Below are positions 7,909 through 16,267 of a DNA stretch of 33,547 nucleotides, piece after piece. How positions within the stretch are numbered: the stretch's first letter is position 1; each line of letters begins with the position of its first letter. The translations under genes and the position numbers were made by a program. Under the pieces are notes generated by a model. The model made no database searches and was not told where the DNA came from. It saw only the letters and a list, made by a program, of their open reading frames with translations. Source of the DNA: Deltaproteobacteria bacterium (GTDB lineage: Bacteria > Desulfobacterota > Desulfuromonadia > Geobacterales > Geobacteraceae); assembly GCA_021847245.1 (NCBI GenBank), contig JAJZUC010000028.1:1-33547 (forward strand), read 5' to 3'.

Positions 7909-8006
7909 CGGAGATACGGAGAATTTTATGGTTTAAAAACGGTGATTTCGAATACTACGGTCTCTTGAATAACATTTTCTCCGTGATCTTCGTGTCTCCG
8001 TGGTTC
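7909..8006. repeat. Imperfect inverted repeat with TCTCCGTG units
   Basis: The left arm CGGAGATACGGAGAA (7909-7923) is an imperfect reverse complement of TTCTCCGTGATCTTCG (7977-7992), with about 53 bases between. The right arm continues as three similar units, TCTCCGTGA, TCTTCGTG and TCTCCGTGG. This resembles the short intergenic repeat families scattered in many genomes. Copy number cannot be judged from one window. Confidence 0.4.
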
Positions 8007-8030
8007 AACTGCCGTTTATCGGGTAAAGAA

Positions 8031-8060
8031 AAAGCCCCGCCGGTTTTCCGGCGGGGCTTT
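8031..8060 (-). terminator. Bidirectional intrinsic terminator (CoA-transferase / rhlE side)
   Basis: A perfect 13-bp stem (AAAGCCCCGCCGG with its complement, loop TTTT) is flanked by T-runs when read in either direction. It lies 26 bases beyond the CoA-transferase stop, its most likely client on the minus strand, and about 200 bases beyond rhlE on the plus strand. Confidence 0.88.
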
Positions 8061-8086
8061 TTCGTGCTCCGAACTGACGGTCGATC

Positions 8087-9682
8087 TTACTCGCAGAGGT
8101 CGATCTTCACGTCCCAGTTCTTGATCTTCATGGTGCCGTTCTGCGCCAGGTTGAGGTGCATCTTGAAGGCGCGGTCCCATAGCTGCGGCTCGTGGCCGAC
8201 CTTCTTGGAGAGGCAGTCCTTGGTGGCGATCTCCAGGTACTCGCTGAGGATCGGCTTATAGTCCGGGTGGGCGCACTTCTCGATGATCCGCTTGGCGCGA
8301 TCCTTCGGCGCCATGCCGCGGAGGTCGGCCAGACCCTGCTCGGTGACGACGCAGTCCAGATCGTGCTCGGTGTGGTCGATGTGGGAGCAGTGCGGCACCA
8401 CGCAGGAAATGCCGGTCGGGTCGGTCTTGGAGGGACGCGACGACGGGGTGTGCATGATCTTCAGGAAACCGTTGCGGAGGAAGTCGCCGGAACCGCCGAG
8501 GCCGTTGATCATCCGGGTCCCGCCGACCAGCGTGGAGTTGGCGTGGGCGTAGATGTCGATCTCGACCGGGGTGTTCATGGCGATGCACCCGAGGCGGCGG
8601 ATCGGCTCCGGGGCGTTGGAGATGGAGAGGGGCCGCAGGGTGATCTTGTCGAAGTACTTGTTCCAGTTCTCGAAGAAGCGGGGGAAGCCCGGGGTCTCCG
8701 AGAGAGAGAGGGAGCAGGAGGAGGCGGCGTCCAGCTTGCCCGAGTCGAACAGATCGAGCATGGTATCCTGGAGCACCTCGGTGTAAACGGTCAGGTTGGT
8801 GAACGGACCCTTGGCGAGGCCGCCGATGACGGCGTTGGCGATGGAGCCGACCCCCGACTGGAGCGGGAGGAGGTTCTTCGGCAGACGCCCCATCTTCACC
8901 TCATGGGAGAAGAAGTCGATGATGTTGTTGGCGATGGCCTCGGAGGTGTCGTCCTGCTCGGAGAACGCCCGCCCCTTGTCCCGGTACTTGGACTCGACCA
9001 CGGCGATGATCTTGGAAGGATCGCACGGCACGTAGGTGGTGCCGATCCGCTCGCCGGCGTGGGTGATGCCGAGGATCTGGCGCTTGGGGGGATGGTTGCA
9101 GACGACGATGTCGTGCATCCCCTCGAAGGAGGGCTCACCGGTGTTCACCTCGACGATGACCCGGTCGCAGATCATGAGGATCTCGGGGATGACGCCGCAG
9201 GAGGTGGTGGGGACCAGGCCGCCGTCCTCGGTGATGGCCGAAACTTCGATGATGGCGAGGTCGAGCTTGCCGCTCTCGCTGTCCTTGGTATAGAAGCCGT
9301 AGCCGAGGTCCTGGGCGAAGAGGGAGAGATGCTTGTCGCCCATCCGGATGCGCCCTTCGTTGATGCCGGCAGCGATGTTCTTGCCGGTCTGGTACGGCCA
9401 GCGGCGGTCGATCATGTCGAGGGTGGCCCAGCGGTCTTCAGTCTCGGCCCCGACGGAGGCGCCGATGAAGAGGTTGAACTTCATCTTCCCCTGCAGGTTG
9501 TTTTTCTCAACGTGATCTGCCAGGGCGATGGGGACTGCCTTGGGGTAGCCGGCCGGGGTAAAACCGGACCAGCCGAGGTTCATGCCGGGCTTGAAGAACT
9601 GGACCGTCTCCTCGGCCGACATGACCTTGCTCAGAAGCGACTTGCAGCGTACGCGGTCTTGCAGGGTGCCGTACTCAGACAT
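8087..9682 (-). CDS. ato: Succinyl-CoA:acetate CoA-transferase (acetyl-CoA hydrolase/transferase family)
   Basis: A 531-residue class I CoA-transferase. In Geobacter-type metabolism this enzyme moves CoA from succinyl-CoA to acetate, activating acetate and closing the oxidative TCA cycle in place of succinyl-CoA synthetase. The probable catalytic glutamate is Glu302 in VYTEVLQD, and the glycine-rich oxyanion loop GLGGSGDF lies near 394-401. TEQGLADLRG, near residue 455, is also typical. The length matches the family. The ATG at 9682 has a strong GGAGG ribosome binding site. It is a single gene with its own promoter, a 127-base leader carrying a nested hairpin, and a terminator. A simple acetyl-CoA hydrolase is the main alternative; the acetate-oxidising context favours the transferase. 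Confidence 0.9.
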   Translation of the reverse strand: MSEYGTLQDRVRCKSLLSKVMSAEETVQFFKPGMNLGWSGFTPAGYPKAVPIALADHVEKNNLQGKMKFNLFIGASVGAETEDRWATLDMIDRRWPYQTGKNIAAGINEGRIRMGDKHLSLFAQDLGYGFYTKDSESGKLDLAIIEVSAITEDGGLVPTTSCGVIPEILMICDRVIVEVNTGEPSFEGMHDIVVCNHPPKRQILGITHAGERIGTTYVPCDPSKIIAVVESKYRDKGRAFSEQDDTSEAIANNIIDFFSHEVKMGRLPKNLLPLQSGVGSIANAVIGGLAKGPFTNLTVYTEVLQDTMLDLFDSGKLDAASSCSLSLSETPGFPRFFENWNKYFDKITLRPLSISNAPEPIRRLGCIAMNTPVEIDIYAHANSTLVGGTRMINGLGGSGDFLRNGFLKIMHTPSSRPSKTDPTGISCVVPHCSHIDHTEHDLDCVVTEQGLADLRGMAPKDRAKRIIEKCAHPDYKPILSEYLEIATKDCLSKKVGHEPQLWDRAFKMHLNLAQNGTMKIKNWDVKIDLCE

Positions 9683-9706
9683 CTCTTACCTCCGTTTGTT
9701 TTTGAT

Positions 9707-9751
9707 GTTTACAGATCGGGCTGTAAAAAAAGCCCTTCTCGTGCCGTAAAC
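9707..9751 (-). promoter_or_regulatory. Nested stem-loop in CoA-transferase 5' leader
   Basis: On the minus strand GTTTAC (9751-9746) can pair with GTAAAC (9712-9707), enclosing an inner hairpin GGGCT/AGCCC with a T-rich loop. The structure ends about 15 bases before the GGAGG ribosome binding site at 9688-9692. It could protect the mRNA or tune translation; no known riboswitch was recognised. Confidence 0.4.
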
Positions 9752-9815
9752 TGAACCATTTCGGACCGCTCGACGCGGCCAAATCAAATCGGCGAAGGGG
9801 GGGAATTAGAACCGG

Positions 9816-9844
9816 ATTCTACTGAAGCGGAAATATTTAGTCAA
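9816..9844 (-). promoter_or_regulatory. Sigma-70 promoter of the CoA-transferase gene
   Basis: On the minus strand TTGACT (9844-9839) and TAGAAT (9821-9816) are separated by exactly 17 bases. Initiation near 9809 gives a leader of about 127 bases. Both hexamers are close to consensus, consistent with a strongly expressed central metabolic enzyme. Confidence 0.7.
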
Positions 9845-10011
9845 GCTTAAAAATACATGCCTAACCCACTATAAATACTGGTCTTGCCAAGGATACTGCA
9901 TACACACCGTGGCGGTCTGGTGCGTCGCACTCTTCTTCGGGGACATACCCGTCTCCTCTGGCGACCGGTCAATTGCTCCAGCCTCCCGTTGCCGATTGAC
10001 AGCGGCGAATA

Positions 10012-10041
10012 TTGACGAACACTCAACCTGTGTGATATTGG
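10012..10041 (+). promoter_or_regulatory. Possible promoter of the lipoprotein gene
   Basis: TTGACG (10012-10017), an 18-base spacer and TATTGG (10036-10041) lie 33 bases before the lipoprotein ATG. The -10 is only moderate. A second TTGACA at 9996-10001 has no matching -10. Confidence 0.35.
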
Positions 10042-10073
10042 CTATTCTTATTTTTACACCGAAGGAGGGGAGA

Positions 10074-10559
10074 ATGAAGATCAAGGGACTTGCGGGGCTG
10101 CTGGCGATTTCAGGTGTTCTCGTAACGGGCTGTGCATCCACCAACCTCAGGGTTGCCAAACCGGTAACGGTTCGGCCAAGAACTGTTACCCTGACGGTCG
10201 CCGACCACACCAATGCCAACAAGCTGGAAGAGGAAATGCTGGGTCTGAAGGAAATCATCGCCGATAAGCTGGAGGACGAGGGGATAAAGGTTGTCTCCAA
10301 CCAGAAAGACGCCGTCTCGCTCACCGGTGATTTCCTCAGTTACGATTCCGGCAACCGGGGACTCAGGTGGCTGGTAGGCTTTGGACTCGGAAAAGCTACA
10401 TATGATTCAAACTGGAAAGTGGTTTCCGCCACAGGTGAGGAGATGGGGAATTGTAACATCGACGGCAATCTGAAGATGGGCTTTTTTGGCGGAAGCGTGA
10501 GCAAGATGCATAACGACATGGCTGAGGCTCTTGTAGACTGTCTCAAAGGGGAAAACTGA
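10074..10559 (+). CDS. DUF4410-like outer-membrane lipoprotein
   Basis: A 161-residue lipoprotein. The ATG at 10074 was chosen because it has GGAGGGG 3 to 9 bases upstream and begins a clean signal peptide (MKIKGLAGLLAISGVLVTGC) with the lipobox LVTGC, Cys20 being the lipidated residue. The open frame extends 55 codons further upstream without coding character. The mature part alternates short strands and helices and carries Gly-rich segments (GFGLGKATYDSNW, GFFGGSVSKMHND), resembling DUF4410 lipoproteins, whose function is not known. It is a single gene, divergent from the CoA-transferase, with a terminator 75 bases after its stop. The family call is from memory of the pattern and is tentative. 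Confidence 0.8.
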   Translation: MKIKGLAGLLAISGVLVTGCASTNLRVAKPVTVRPRTVTLTVADHTNANKLEEEMLGLKEIIADKLEDEGIKVVSNQKDAVSLTGDFLSYDSGNRGLRWLVGFGLGKATYDSNWKVVSATGEEMGNCNIDGNLKMGFFGGSVSKMHNDMAEALVDCLKGEN

Positions 10560-10632
10560 CCGAGGTCTCGCCACGGCAAGGAGTCATGGCGGCTCTGTGA
10601 CACCTTATTAACCCAGCTTGAAACCAGCCTCA

Positions 10633-10662
10633 AGGCCATGTCCCCAAGGGACATGGCCTTTC
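10633..10662 (+). terminator. Intrinsic terminator after the lipoprotein gene
   Basis: A 12-bp perfect stem (AAGGCCATGTCC with its complement) is followed by TTCTT on the plus strand, 74 bases after the lipoprotein stop codon. It marks the right edge of the undisturbed chromosome before the comM remnant begins. Confidence 0.75.
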
Positions 10663-10775
10663 TTGTGGTACAGGACCGATCCAAGGCCGCAACCGCACAT
10701 TCTTCCCCGCCCCTCCAGCGTCCCATTTATCGACTCGCAGCTACCAAACTCCACATGCTGATCGGGTGCCACATT

Positions 10776-11081
10776 TCAGACCGTCTTCCGATCCAGACTC
10801 CGATACTGGATCGCCTCGGAGATGTGGTTCTCCCTGATCCCCTCGCTCCCCTCCAGGTCGGCGATGGTGCGGTCCACCTTGAGGATGCGGCTGTAGGAGC
10901 GGGCCGAGAGGCCGAGGCGGTCGGTGACCAGTTCCAGCAGCCGGCTGCCGGCGGCATCGGGTTCGCAGAACTTCTTGATGAAACGGGGGGTCATCTGGGC
11001 GTTGCTGTGGACTTTGGTGCCGCGGAAGCGCTCCCGCTGGACCTCGCGAGCCTCCTCCACCCGGAGGCCGATGTCGCTGGA
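10776..11081 (-). pseudogene. comM: comM (YifB-like) 3'-terminal fragment, left copy
   Basis: The last 100 or so codons of a Mg-chelatase-family ComM/YifB protein are present without the N-terminal AAA+ domain. Recognisable segments are [44 protein letters not shown] and [13 protein letters not shown], ending in the natural C-terminus. Full-length ComM has about 500 residues, so this cannot be functional. Similarity stops at about 11081, where unrelated codons begin. A second copy at 22969-23448, in the same orientation, is nearly identical over about 300 bp (roughly 13-16 differences by eye). The two copies bound a 12-kb region. A short unrelated stretch (11082-11195) separates it from the hydrolase remnant; it contains a possible gene end (reading KVLEALKEKG then stop, minus strand) that I do not recognise. 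Confidence 0.85.
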
Positions 11082-11195
11082 GGCAGATGGACCGGCATCC
11101 CGATCAGTTGCAAGAATGCTCCAGCTCACTCATCCCTTCTCCTTCAGCGCTTCCAGCACCTTAGATCTCGATCAGGGCATGGCGCAACGCTTCGC

Positions 11196-11481
11196 TCAGA
11201 CATTCGTGAATTCTCTAACGAGCCGGATAACCTCCTGCGGACGGTCCAGGCTGAGGAAGTGTCCGCCGTTCTTGACCACCTCCAGCTTGGCACCGGGTAT
11301 TCGCTCCAAGGTGGCGCGCCGCTCCGATTCCCGCGACCAATCCTGATCGTGCGTCGTCGGGGAAGCCATGAAGGCAGAGCACGAGCGGCCCGTCACCCTC
11401 CTCAAGCGCCTGGAAGGTGAGGGCGGGAGTTTCGATGGTCCGGGGGGCCATGCCGAGATCGCGAGGTCGACCAGCGCTCAT
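11196..11481 (-). pseudogene. Alpha/beta-hydrolase remnant with internal deletion and frameshift
   Basis: The gene starts at the ATG at 11481 with a GGAGA ribosome binding site, 53 bases after the CoxM-like stop, so it was probably the last gene of that operon. The first frame encodes the usual hydrolase start, including the oxyanion-loop motif GPLVLCLHGFPDD. Past about residue 45 the family-like sequence continues in a different frame (11405-11196) as the C-terminal end, with IPGAKLEVVKNGGHFLSLDRP holding the catalytic-type histidine. The roughly 170 middle residues, including the nucleophile elbow, are missing. Intact relatives have about 270-300 residues. It may have acted on the product of the neighbouring hydroxylase, but that is inference. 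Confidence 0.75.
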
Positions 11482-11534
11482 AGTTTCATCTCCGATAAGA
11501 GTCGTTCTCGAATACCGGATCCGGTTCGGGGGAC

Positions 11535-12398
11535 CTAGCCACTCCGCAGGGGCGATCCGTGCGAGAACACCGCGACGCCGGGAGCGGGACCGCTGGCGAG
11601 GGCCACCACCCTGCGGGCGAGCACCTCCGCGAGGCGTCCCCGATAGGCCGCGTCTGCGAACAGGTCCTCCGCGAGGCCCTTGAGCGGGAGTCGCAAGTCT
11701 CGAAGCGCGTCGGCGACGAACGTCGCGGCGAGCGCCGCCTCCGCCTCCCGCCAGCGGAATGCCCCGTCGGCGCGGGCAGCCGTGACGGCCAGGCGGGGGC
11801 GGCCGTCCGCCGCGAGCGCCACGAACACCCCGGCCATGGCGTAGCGCGCGGCCGGATTCAGGAACTTGACGTAGGCTGCCTTCGCGGGCACGGGGAACGT
11901 CACGGCGGTGACGATCTCGCCCGGTTCGAGCGCCGTCCGGCCGGGGCCGGCGAAGAACTCGGCGGCGGCGAGGTCCCGCCCCGTCGTGTGCACCGTCGCG
12001 CCGAGCGCGAGGCAGGCAGCGGGGTAGTCGCCCGCGACCTCGTTGGCGACGACGGCGCCGCCCAGCGTGGCCCGGTGCCGCACCGCCGGGTCGCCGAGAT
12101 GTTCTGCCAGGCCCGCCAGCGCTGGCAGCCGCTCCCGAACGACCTCCGAGACGGCGACCTCGGCGTGCGTCGCGCCGGCCCCGATCGTGATCCCGCCGTC
12201 GCGGAGGTCGATCTCCCTGGGAAGGACGCCGGAGATCTTCACGAGGCTCGTGGGCGTTCGCCGGTTATGCTTCAGATCCCGGAGCAGCGTCTGTCCCCCC
12301 GCGAGAAACGCGGCCCCCTCCTCGGCGCCGAGCCGGCGAGCCTCGTCGAGCGAGGAAGCCCGATGGTAAACGAAGTCTTGCATGAAGAGAGCCCTCAT
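11535..12398 (-). CDS. Molybdenum hydroxylase FAD-binding medium subunit (CoxM-like)
   Basis: A 287-residue flavoprotein subunit of a xanthine dehydrogenase/CO dehydrogenase-type enzyme. It would pass electrons from the 2Fe-2S subunit to an acceptor. FAD-binding motifs are AGGQTLL (33-39), TIGAGATH (71-78) and [11 protein letters not shown] (108-117). The length fits CoxM. The ATG at 12398 overlaps the small-subunit TGA as ATGA; an internal ATG at 12383 (starting MQDFVYH) is an alternative start closer to typical family N-termini. It is third in the order large-small-medium. Like its partners it is much richer in GC than genes left of 10.6 kb. Confidence 0.92.
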   Translation of the reverse strand: MRALFMQDFVYHRASSLDEARRLGAEEGAAFLAGGQTLLRDLKHNRRTPTSLVKISGVLPREIDLRDGGITIGAGATHAEVAVSEVVRERLPALAGLAEHLGDPAVRHRATLGGAVVANEVAGDYPAACLALGATVHTTGRDLAAAEFFAGPGRTALEPGEIVTAVTFPVPAKAAYVKFLNPAARYAMAGVFVALAADGRPRLAVTAARADGAFRWREAEAALAATFVADALRDLRLPLKGLAEDLFADAAYRGRLAEVLARRVVALASGPAPGVAVFSHGSPLRSG

Positions 12399-12874
12399 TC
12401 GCGCTCGGCCGCCATCGCCTTGGCGCCTGCCGCGATCGCCTTGACGATGTTGTGGTAGCCCGTGCAGCGGCAGATGTTGCCCTTGAGCTCCTCCCGGATC
12501 GTCGCCTCGTCCGGCTCACCCAGGCGGCGCGCGATGTCGACCGCCATCATCACCATGCCGGACGTGCAGTAGCCGCACTGCAGGGCATGGTGCTCGCGGA
12601 AAGCCGCTTGCATGGGGTGGAACGGGGCGCCGTGCGGGGCCAGGCCCTCGATGGTCGTGACCGCCGCGCCCTCGCATTCCAGAGCGAGCATGGTGCACGA
12701 CTTCACCGCGAGGCCGTCCACGTGGACGACGCAGGCTCCGCACTGGGTCGTGTCGCAGCCGACGTGAGTGCCCGTCAGGTGAAGATGCTCCCGCAGATAC
12801 TCGACGAGGAGCGTGCGCCCCTCGACCGTGCCGCGGACCGTGCGGCCGTTCACCGTCATCGAGACTTCAGGCAT
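12395..12874 (-). CDS. Molybdenum hydroxylase 2Fe-2S small subunit (CoxS-like)
   Basis: A 159-residue iron-sulfur subunit carrying two [2Fe-2S] clusters. Cys40, 45, 48 and 60 form the plant-ferredoxin-type cluster ([16 protein letters not shown]). Cys100, 103, 135 and 137 form the second, helical-domain cluster (QCGYCTSGM and CRCTGY). All ligands are present, so it should be able to carry electrons between the molybdenum site and FAD. The start overlaps the 3' end of the large subunit by 8 bp and the stop overlaps the medium subunit by 4 bp, so all three subunits are translationally coupled. Confidence 0.95.
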   Translation of the reverse strand: MPEVSMTVNGRTVRGTVEGRTLLVEYLREHLHLTGTHVGCDTTQCGACVVHVDGLAVKSCTMLALECEGAAVTTIEGLAPHGAPFHPMQAAFREHHALQCGYCTSGMVMMAVDIARRLGEPDEATIREELKGNICRCTGYHNIVKAIAAGAKAMAAERE

Positions 12875-15476
12875 TGTTCCCTCCTTTCGTGCCCCGGCCG
12901 AGCAGCGTCGATGTGCCCGCCTTCGAACCGCTCGGCAATGATGGTTCCGCTCCCGTTGCGGGGGCCGGACCGCCCCGCTCTTCCCGCGCCCGTTCGATTG
13001 CCTGCCACACGTGCATCGGGGTCATCGGCATGGACACCTCGGTCACGCCGAGCGGCGCCAGCGCGTCCAGGACGGCGTTGATGACGGCCGGCGTCGCCCC
13101 GATCGTGGCGCCCTCGCCGACGCCCTTGGCGCCGAGCGGGTTCAGCTTGGTCGGCACCTCGGTGTGGCCCGTCTCGAACGCGGGCAGGTCGGCCGCGCGC
13201 GGCATCGCATACTCGCTGAAACCGCCGACCATCGGCTCTCCGCCCGCCCCGTGGACCATCGCCTCCATGAGCGCCTGGCCGACGCCCTGCGCCGCGCCGC
13301 CGTGCACCTGCCCCTCGACGAGCAGGGGGTTGATGATCCGGCCGCAGTCGTCCACCACCACGTGACGCAGCAAGGCGACCTGCCCGGTCTCGGGGTCGAC
13401 CTCGACCACGGCGACGTGGGTGCCGTAGGCGAAGGGCATGTCCACGGGGTCGAAGAAATCGGTCTCGTCGAGGCCCGGCGCCATGCCCCTCGGCAGGTCG
13501 TGGCCGAGATGCGCCTCGCGCGCCACGTCGGCGAAGGTCACGGTCCCGGCTTCGCGGTCCGACGGGGGGAGATCCATGCCCATCCGCCGCCGGAAGACGG
13601 CGTGGACCACCTTGTCCTCGACCTTCATGCCGGCGTGTGCGGCCGCCGCTATTACCCCCAATCCGTCCGAGGGGCGGAAAACGCCGTCCTCGAAGGTGAG
13701 GTCCTCGGGACGCCTCTGGAGCTTGTGGGCGGCGATCTTCCGGGCCTTGTCCAGGAGCTTGCGAGCCGCCTCGTAGACGGCCGTGCCGCCGACCGCCATG
13801 GAGCGCGAGTTGAAGGTGCCGGTCCCGAACGGCACGGCCTCGGTGTCGCCCTCCACGACCTCGACCTCGTCGGGCGCCAGCCCCAGCACGTCGGCCGCGA
13901 TCTGGGCGAGGCTCGTCGCGTGGCCCTGCCCGGTGCTCATCGCCCCGGAGAAGACGGTCGCGCGACCGTCGGCGTGGACGACCACGCGGGCGCTCTCGTG
14001 GCCGGCCCGCCGAAAGCCGACCGACTCCATCCCGATCGAGGGCCCAACGCCCGAACTCTCGGAGAAGGTCGCGACTCCGATGCCGAGGAAACGACCCTCC
14101 GCCCGCAAGATCGCCTGACGCTCGCGCAACTCGCGGTAGCCCGCCAGCTCGAGCGCCGCGTCCAGGTTGGCGGCGTAGTCGCCCGAGTCGAGCGTCCATC
14201 CCGTCGGCATCCGGTGCGGCATGGCGGATGGGGACACGAAATTCACCCGCCGGACCTCGGCGGGATCCATCGCGAGCTCGCGTGCCAGCTCGTCCACCAT
14301 CCGCTCGAGGAGGAAGGTGGCCTCGGGGTGTCCCGCGCCGCGGTAGGGACCGGTCGGGGTGCGGTTGGTGAAGATACCCACCACCTCAGTCGCGACGTTC
14401 GGGATGTTGTAAGGGCCGGAGACCCCGTACCCTGTGTTGATCGCGGGCACGCCAGGCCCCATGCCGATCGCATAGGCACCGATGTCGGCGAGGAGCCGGG
14501 AGCGGAAGCCGGTAATGCGGCCGTCGCGCCGGGCCGCGATCTCGGCGTACTGGATCTGGTCGCGCCCGTGCGTGGTGGCAAGGAAGCTTTCGCCGCGCCC
14601 CTCCGACCAGGCGCAGGGGCGGCCCGTGCGCATCGACAGAAAGGCGCAGATCACGTCCTCGGCGTAAAAGCAGAGCTTGGAGCCGAACCCTCCGCCGATG
14701 TCAGGGGCGACGAGCCGCAGCTTATGGAGCGGCAGGCCAAGACATGCGCCGAGGGACCGCGCGTGGATGTGAGGGAGCTGGCTCGCCGTGTAGTGGACCA
14801 GCCGGCCCGACGCGTGGTCGAACTCGGACAGCACGACGCGGCCCTCGAGCGGCGCGGGGGCGAGCCGGTTGTTGGTCAGACGCCGTCGCACGACGACCTC
14901 CGCCTCGGCGAAGGCGTGCTCGACGTCGCCTCCCTCGCGGCGGAACTGGTAGCCGATGTTGTTGGGCAAGGCGTCGTGAAGTTGGGCAGCACCCGGCTCG
15001 ATGGCCGCCTCCTGTTCGGCGACCGCGAGGAGCACCTCGTAGGAGACCGCGATTGCCGCCAGCGCGTCCTCCGCCGCGTGGGCGCTCTCGGCCGCGACTG
15101 CCGCGATCGGCTCGCCGACGTACCGGGCACGGTCGCGGGCCAGGACCGGATGCAGCGGGACCGCGATCATGCCGGGGGCCTGCCAATCGCAGGGGAGGTC
15201 GCCGACGCCCGCCAGGTCGTCGGCCGTGAGGACGGCCACGACGCCCGGCATCGCACGGGCGGCGGTGGCGTCGACCGCGAGGATCCGGGCGTGGGCGTGG
15301 GGCGAGCGCAGTATCTTGACGCGCAGGGCGTCGGACGTCGCAATCAGGTCCGAGACGTAGCGGCTCCCGCCTCGCAGCAAGCGTTCGTCTTCGAGACGAC
15401 GGACGGGGCGGCCCACGCTGGGACCCTCGGCCGCCGGAGGATGCAAGTCCAGGTTCCGGGTCTGGTTGTCCATCAT
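12867..15476 (-). CDS. Molybdenum hydroxylase large subunit (CoxL-like, not CO dehydrogenase form I)
   Basis: An 869-residue molybdopterin-binding catalytic subunit of the xanthine oxidase family. Seen are [19 protein letters not shown] near the N-terminus, GGGFGSK (261-267) and the active-site loop [10 protein letters not shown] (377-386). The conserved glutamate is Glu788 in GVGEG. The loop lacks the AYxCSFR cysteine motif of true (form I) aerobic CO dehydrogenase, so the enzyme probably hydroxylates an organic substrate such as an N-heterocycle, purine or aldehyde; which one cannot be read from sequence. No signal peptide is visible. The ATG at 15476 (or the adjacent one at 15473) has AAGGGGG upstream. 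No maturation factor (CoxD- or XdhC-like) was found in the window. Confidence 0.93.
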   Translation of the reverse strand: MMDNQTRNLDLHPPAAEGPSVGRPVRRLEDERLLRGGSRYVSDLIATSDALRVKILRSPHAHARILAVDATAARAMPGVVAVLTADDLAGVGDLPCDWQAPGMIAVPLHPVLARDRARYVGEPIAAVAAESAHAAEDALAAIAVSYEVLLAVAEQEAAIEPGAAQLHDALPNNIGYQFRREGGDVEHAFAEAEVVVRRRLTNNRLAPAPLEGRVVLSEFDHASGRLVHYTASQLPHIHARSLGACLGLPLHKLRLVAPDIGGGFGSKLCFYAEDVICAFLSMRTGRPCAWSEGRGESFLATTHGRDQIQYAEIAARRDGRITGFRSRLLADIGAYAIGMGPGVPAINTGYGVSGPYNIPNVATEVVGIFTNRTPTGPYRGAGHPEATFLLERMVDELARELAMDPAEVRRVNFVSPSAMPHRMPTGWTLDSGDYAANLDAALELAGYRELRERQAILRAEGRFLGIGVATFSESSGVGPSIGMESVGFRRAGHESARVVVHADGRATVFSGAMSTGQGHATSLAQIAADVLGLAPDEVEVVEGDTEAVPFGTGTFNSRSMAVGGTAVYEAARKLLDKARKIAAHKLQRRPEDLTFEDGVFRPSDGLGVIAAAAHAGMKVEDKVVHAVFRRRMGMDLPPSDREAGTVTFADVAREAHLGHDLPRGMAPGLDETDFFDPVDMPFAYGTHVAVVEVDPETGQVALLRHVVVDDCGRIINPLLVEGQVHGGAAQGVGQALMEAMVHGAGGEPMVGGFSEYAMPRAADLPAFETGHTEVPTKLNPLGAKGVGEGATIGATPAVINAVLDALAPLGVTEVSMPMTPMHVWQAIERAREERGGPAPATGAEPSLPSGSKAGTSTLLGRGTKGGNNA

Positions 15477-15499
15477 TTAACCCCCTTGAAAGCAACCGC

Positions 15500-15994
15500 T
15501 CACAAGCACCGGGTCAGGAGGTCCTGCAGCTTTCCCTCGAGCTTTGCGCCGATCTCGGCCGCCTCGGGAACACCGAAGGAGCCGAAGAGCGACGCGGGGC
15601 TGTCGTAGCTCACGATCGTCTCGTGGGTCTCGGGCGACTCGTACACGGCCAGCCGAAACGGCGTGTACAGGCAGATCGCCGGGGCTTTGTCGGACACGTC
15701 TTTCGCGATGAGCGGATTGCCGATGGCGTACTGGACGCTGGCGTGAGTTCGGCCGAAGTGGGAGAACAGTTGATCGTGTCTGACCTTCAAGAAGAAGACG
15801 AAGCCGCTCGACCCGATGAGACCCTCGACCCGCGCCTTGAGCTGGTCCTGTGGAAGGTTCAAGTCGGCGAGCTCCCCGAATACCTCCGGCGGGACCACGG
15901 GCGAGCGCTTCTCGAGTTCGCCGATGAACGCGTCGAACGGCTTCTTCGTGGTCAGGGTGTGTCGCGTGACGCTGAACGTCTGGTCGGTTGTCAT
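15500..15994 (-). CDS. DUF302 domain protein
   Basis: A 164-residue protein with DUF302-type sequence; the core is about residues 55-140 with GFVFFLKVRHDQLFSHFG and KDVSDKAPAICLYTPFRLAVYE. The start at the ATG at 15994 has GAGGAGGA upstream; the frame is open further upstream without family-like sequence. The function of DUF302 proteins is unknown; they often form small alpha/beta dimers. It is the first gene of the molybdenum hydroxylase cluster: only 23 bases separate its stop from the CoxL-like start, so it is probably co-transcribed. Two genes of this cluster therefore have no assigned role, this one and the broken hydrolase. Confidence 0.85.
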   Translation of the reverse strand: MTTDQTFSVTRHTLTTKKPFDAFIGELEKRSPVVPPEVFGELADLNLPQDQLKARVEGLIGSSGFVFFLKVRHDQLFSHFGRTHASVQYAIGNPLIAKDVSDKAPAICLYTPFRLAVYESPETHETIVSYDSPASLFGSFGVPEAAEIGAKLEGKLQDLLTRCL

Positions 15995-16089
15995 GATCTT
16001 CCTCCTCGACTTACTCCGGCCGCGGTCCCCACCCGACGGCCTGCGCCGTGGGCGTCGTCGCGGATGGCTCACCAGACGACCGTCCTCTA

Positions 16090-16117
16090 AGTTTAATCGA
16101 CGGATAAGAAGTGTCAA
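16090..16117 (-). promoter_or_regulatory. Probable promoter of the DUF302-hydroxylase operon
   Basis: On the minus strand TTGACA (16117-16112) and TAAACT (16095-16090) are 16 bases apart, predicting initiation near 16083 and a GC-rich leader of about 90 bases. A perfect -35 with a fair -10 makes this plausible. No molybdenum-cofactor riboswitch or operator was recognised in the leader. Confidence 0.5.
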
Positions 16118-16231
16118 CCGCGCAGTCGTGGCGGGCGCGCAGCGCGCGTGGTGAGGGCGGCGGATGAGCGCGGCCGTGGCGGCGCCGGGACAGGCGCGTG
16201 AAAAAATCTTGAACACCATGAAAAAAATACC

Positions 16232-16260
16232 TTGACACATTAGACCACCCAGTCTAATAA
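16232..16260 (+). promoter_or_regulatory. tetR promoter with overlapping TetR-type operator
   Basis: TTGACA (16232-16237), a 17-base spacer and TAATAA (16255-16260) form a strong promoter 7 bases before the TetR gene. A 20-bp inverted repeat, ATTAGAC-N6-GTCTAAT (16239-16258), covers its spacer and -10. It shares the TAGAC/GTCTA arms of the site before the pump operon, so the regulator probably represses itself. Confidence 0.75.
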
Positions 16261-16267
16261 TAAAACC

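Noticed and set aside
8192-9754. 520-codon plus-strand frame opposite the CoA-transferase
   Set aside because: Asp/Glu/Gly/Val-rich translation with no domain and no ribosome binding site, fully antisense to a conserved enzyme.
10776-11081. comM fragment as a functional short protein
   Set aside because: It lacks the whole AAA+ domain, has unrelated codons at its 5' end and is duplicated at 22969-23448; it is a remnant.
12867-15476. Aerobic CO dehydrogenase (CoxL form I)
   Set aside because: The cysteine-containing AYxCSFR loop is absent, replaced by [10 protein letters not shown], so CO oxidation is not supported.
13011-15608. 865-codon open frame on the plus strand opposite the CoxL-like gene
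   Set aside because: The minus strand encodes a complete molybdenum hydroxylase subunit with all motifs; the antisense frame is low-complexity and arises from high GC.
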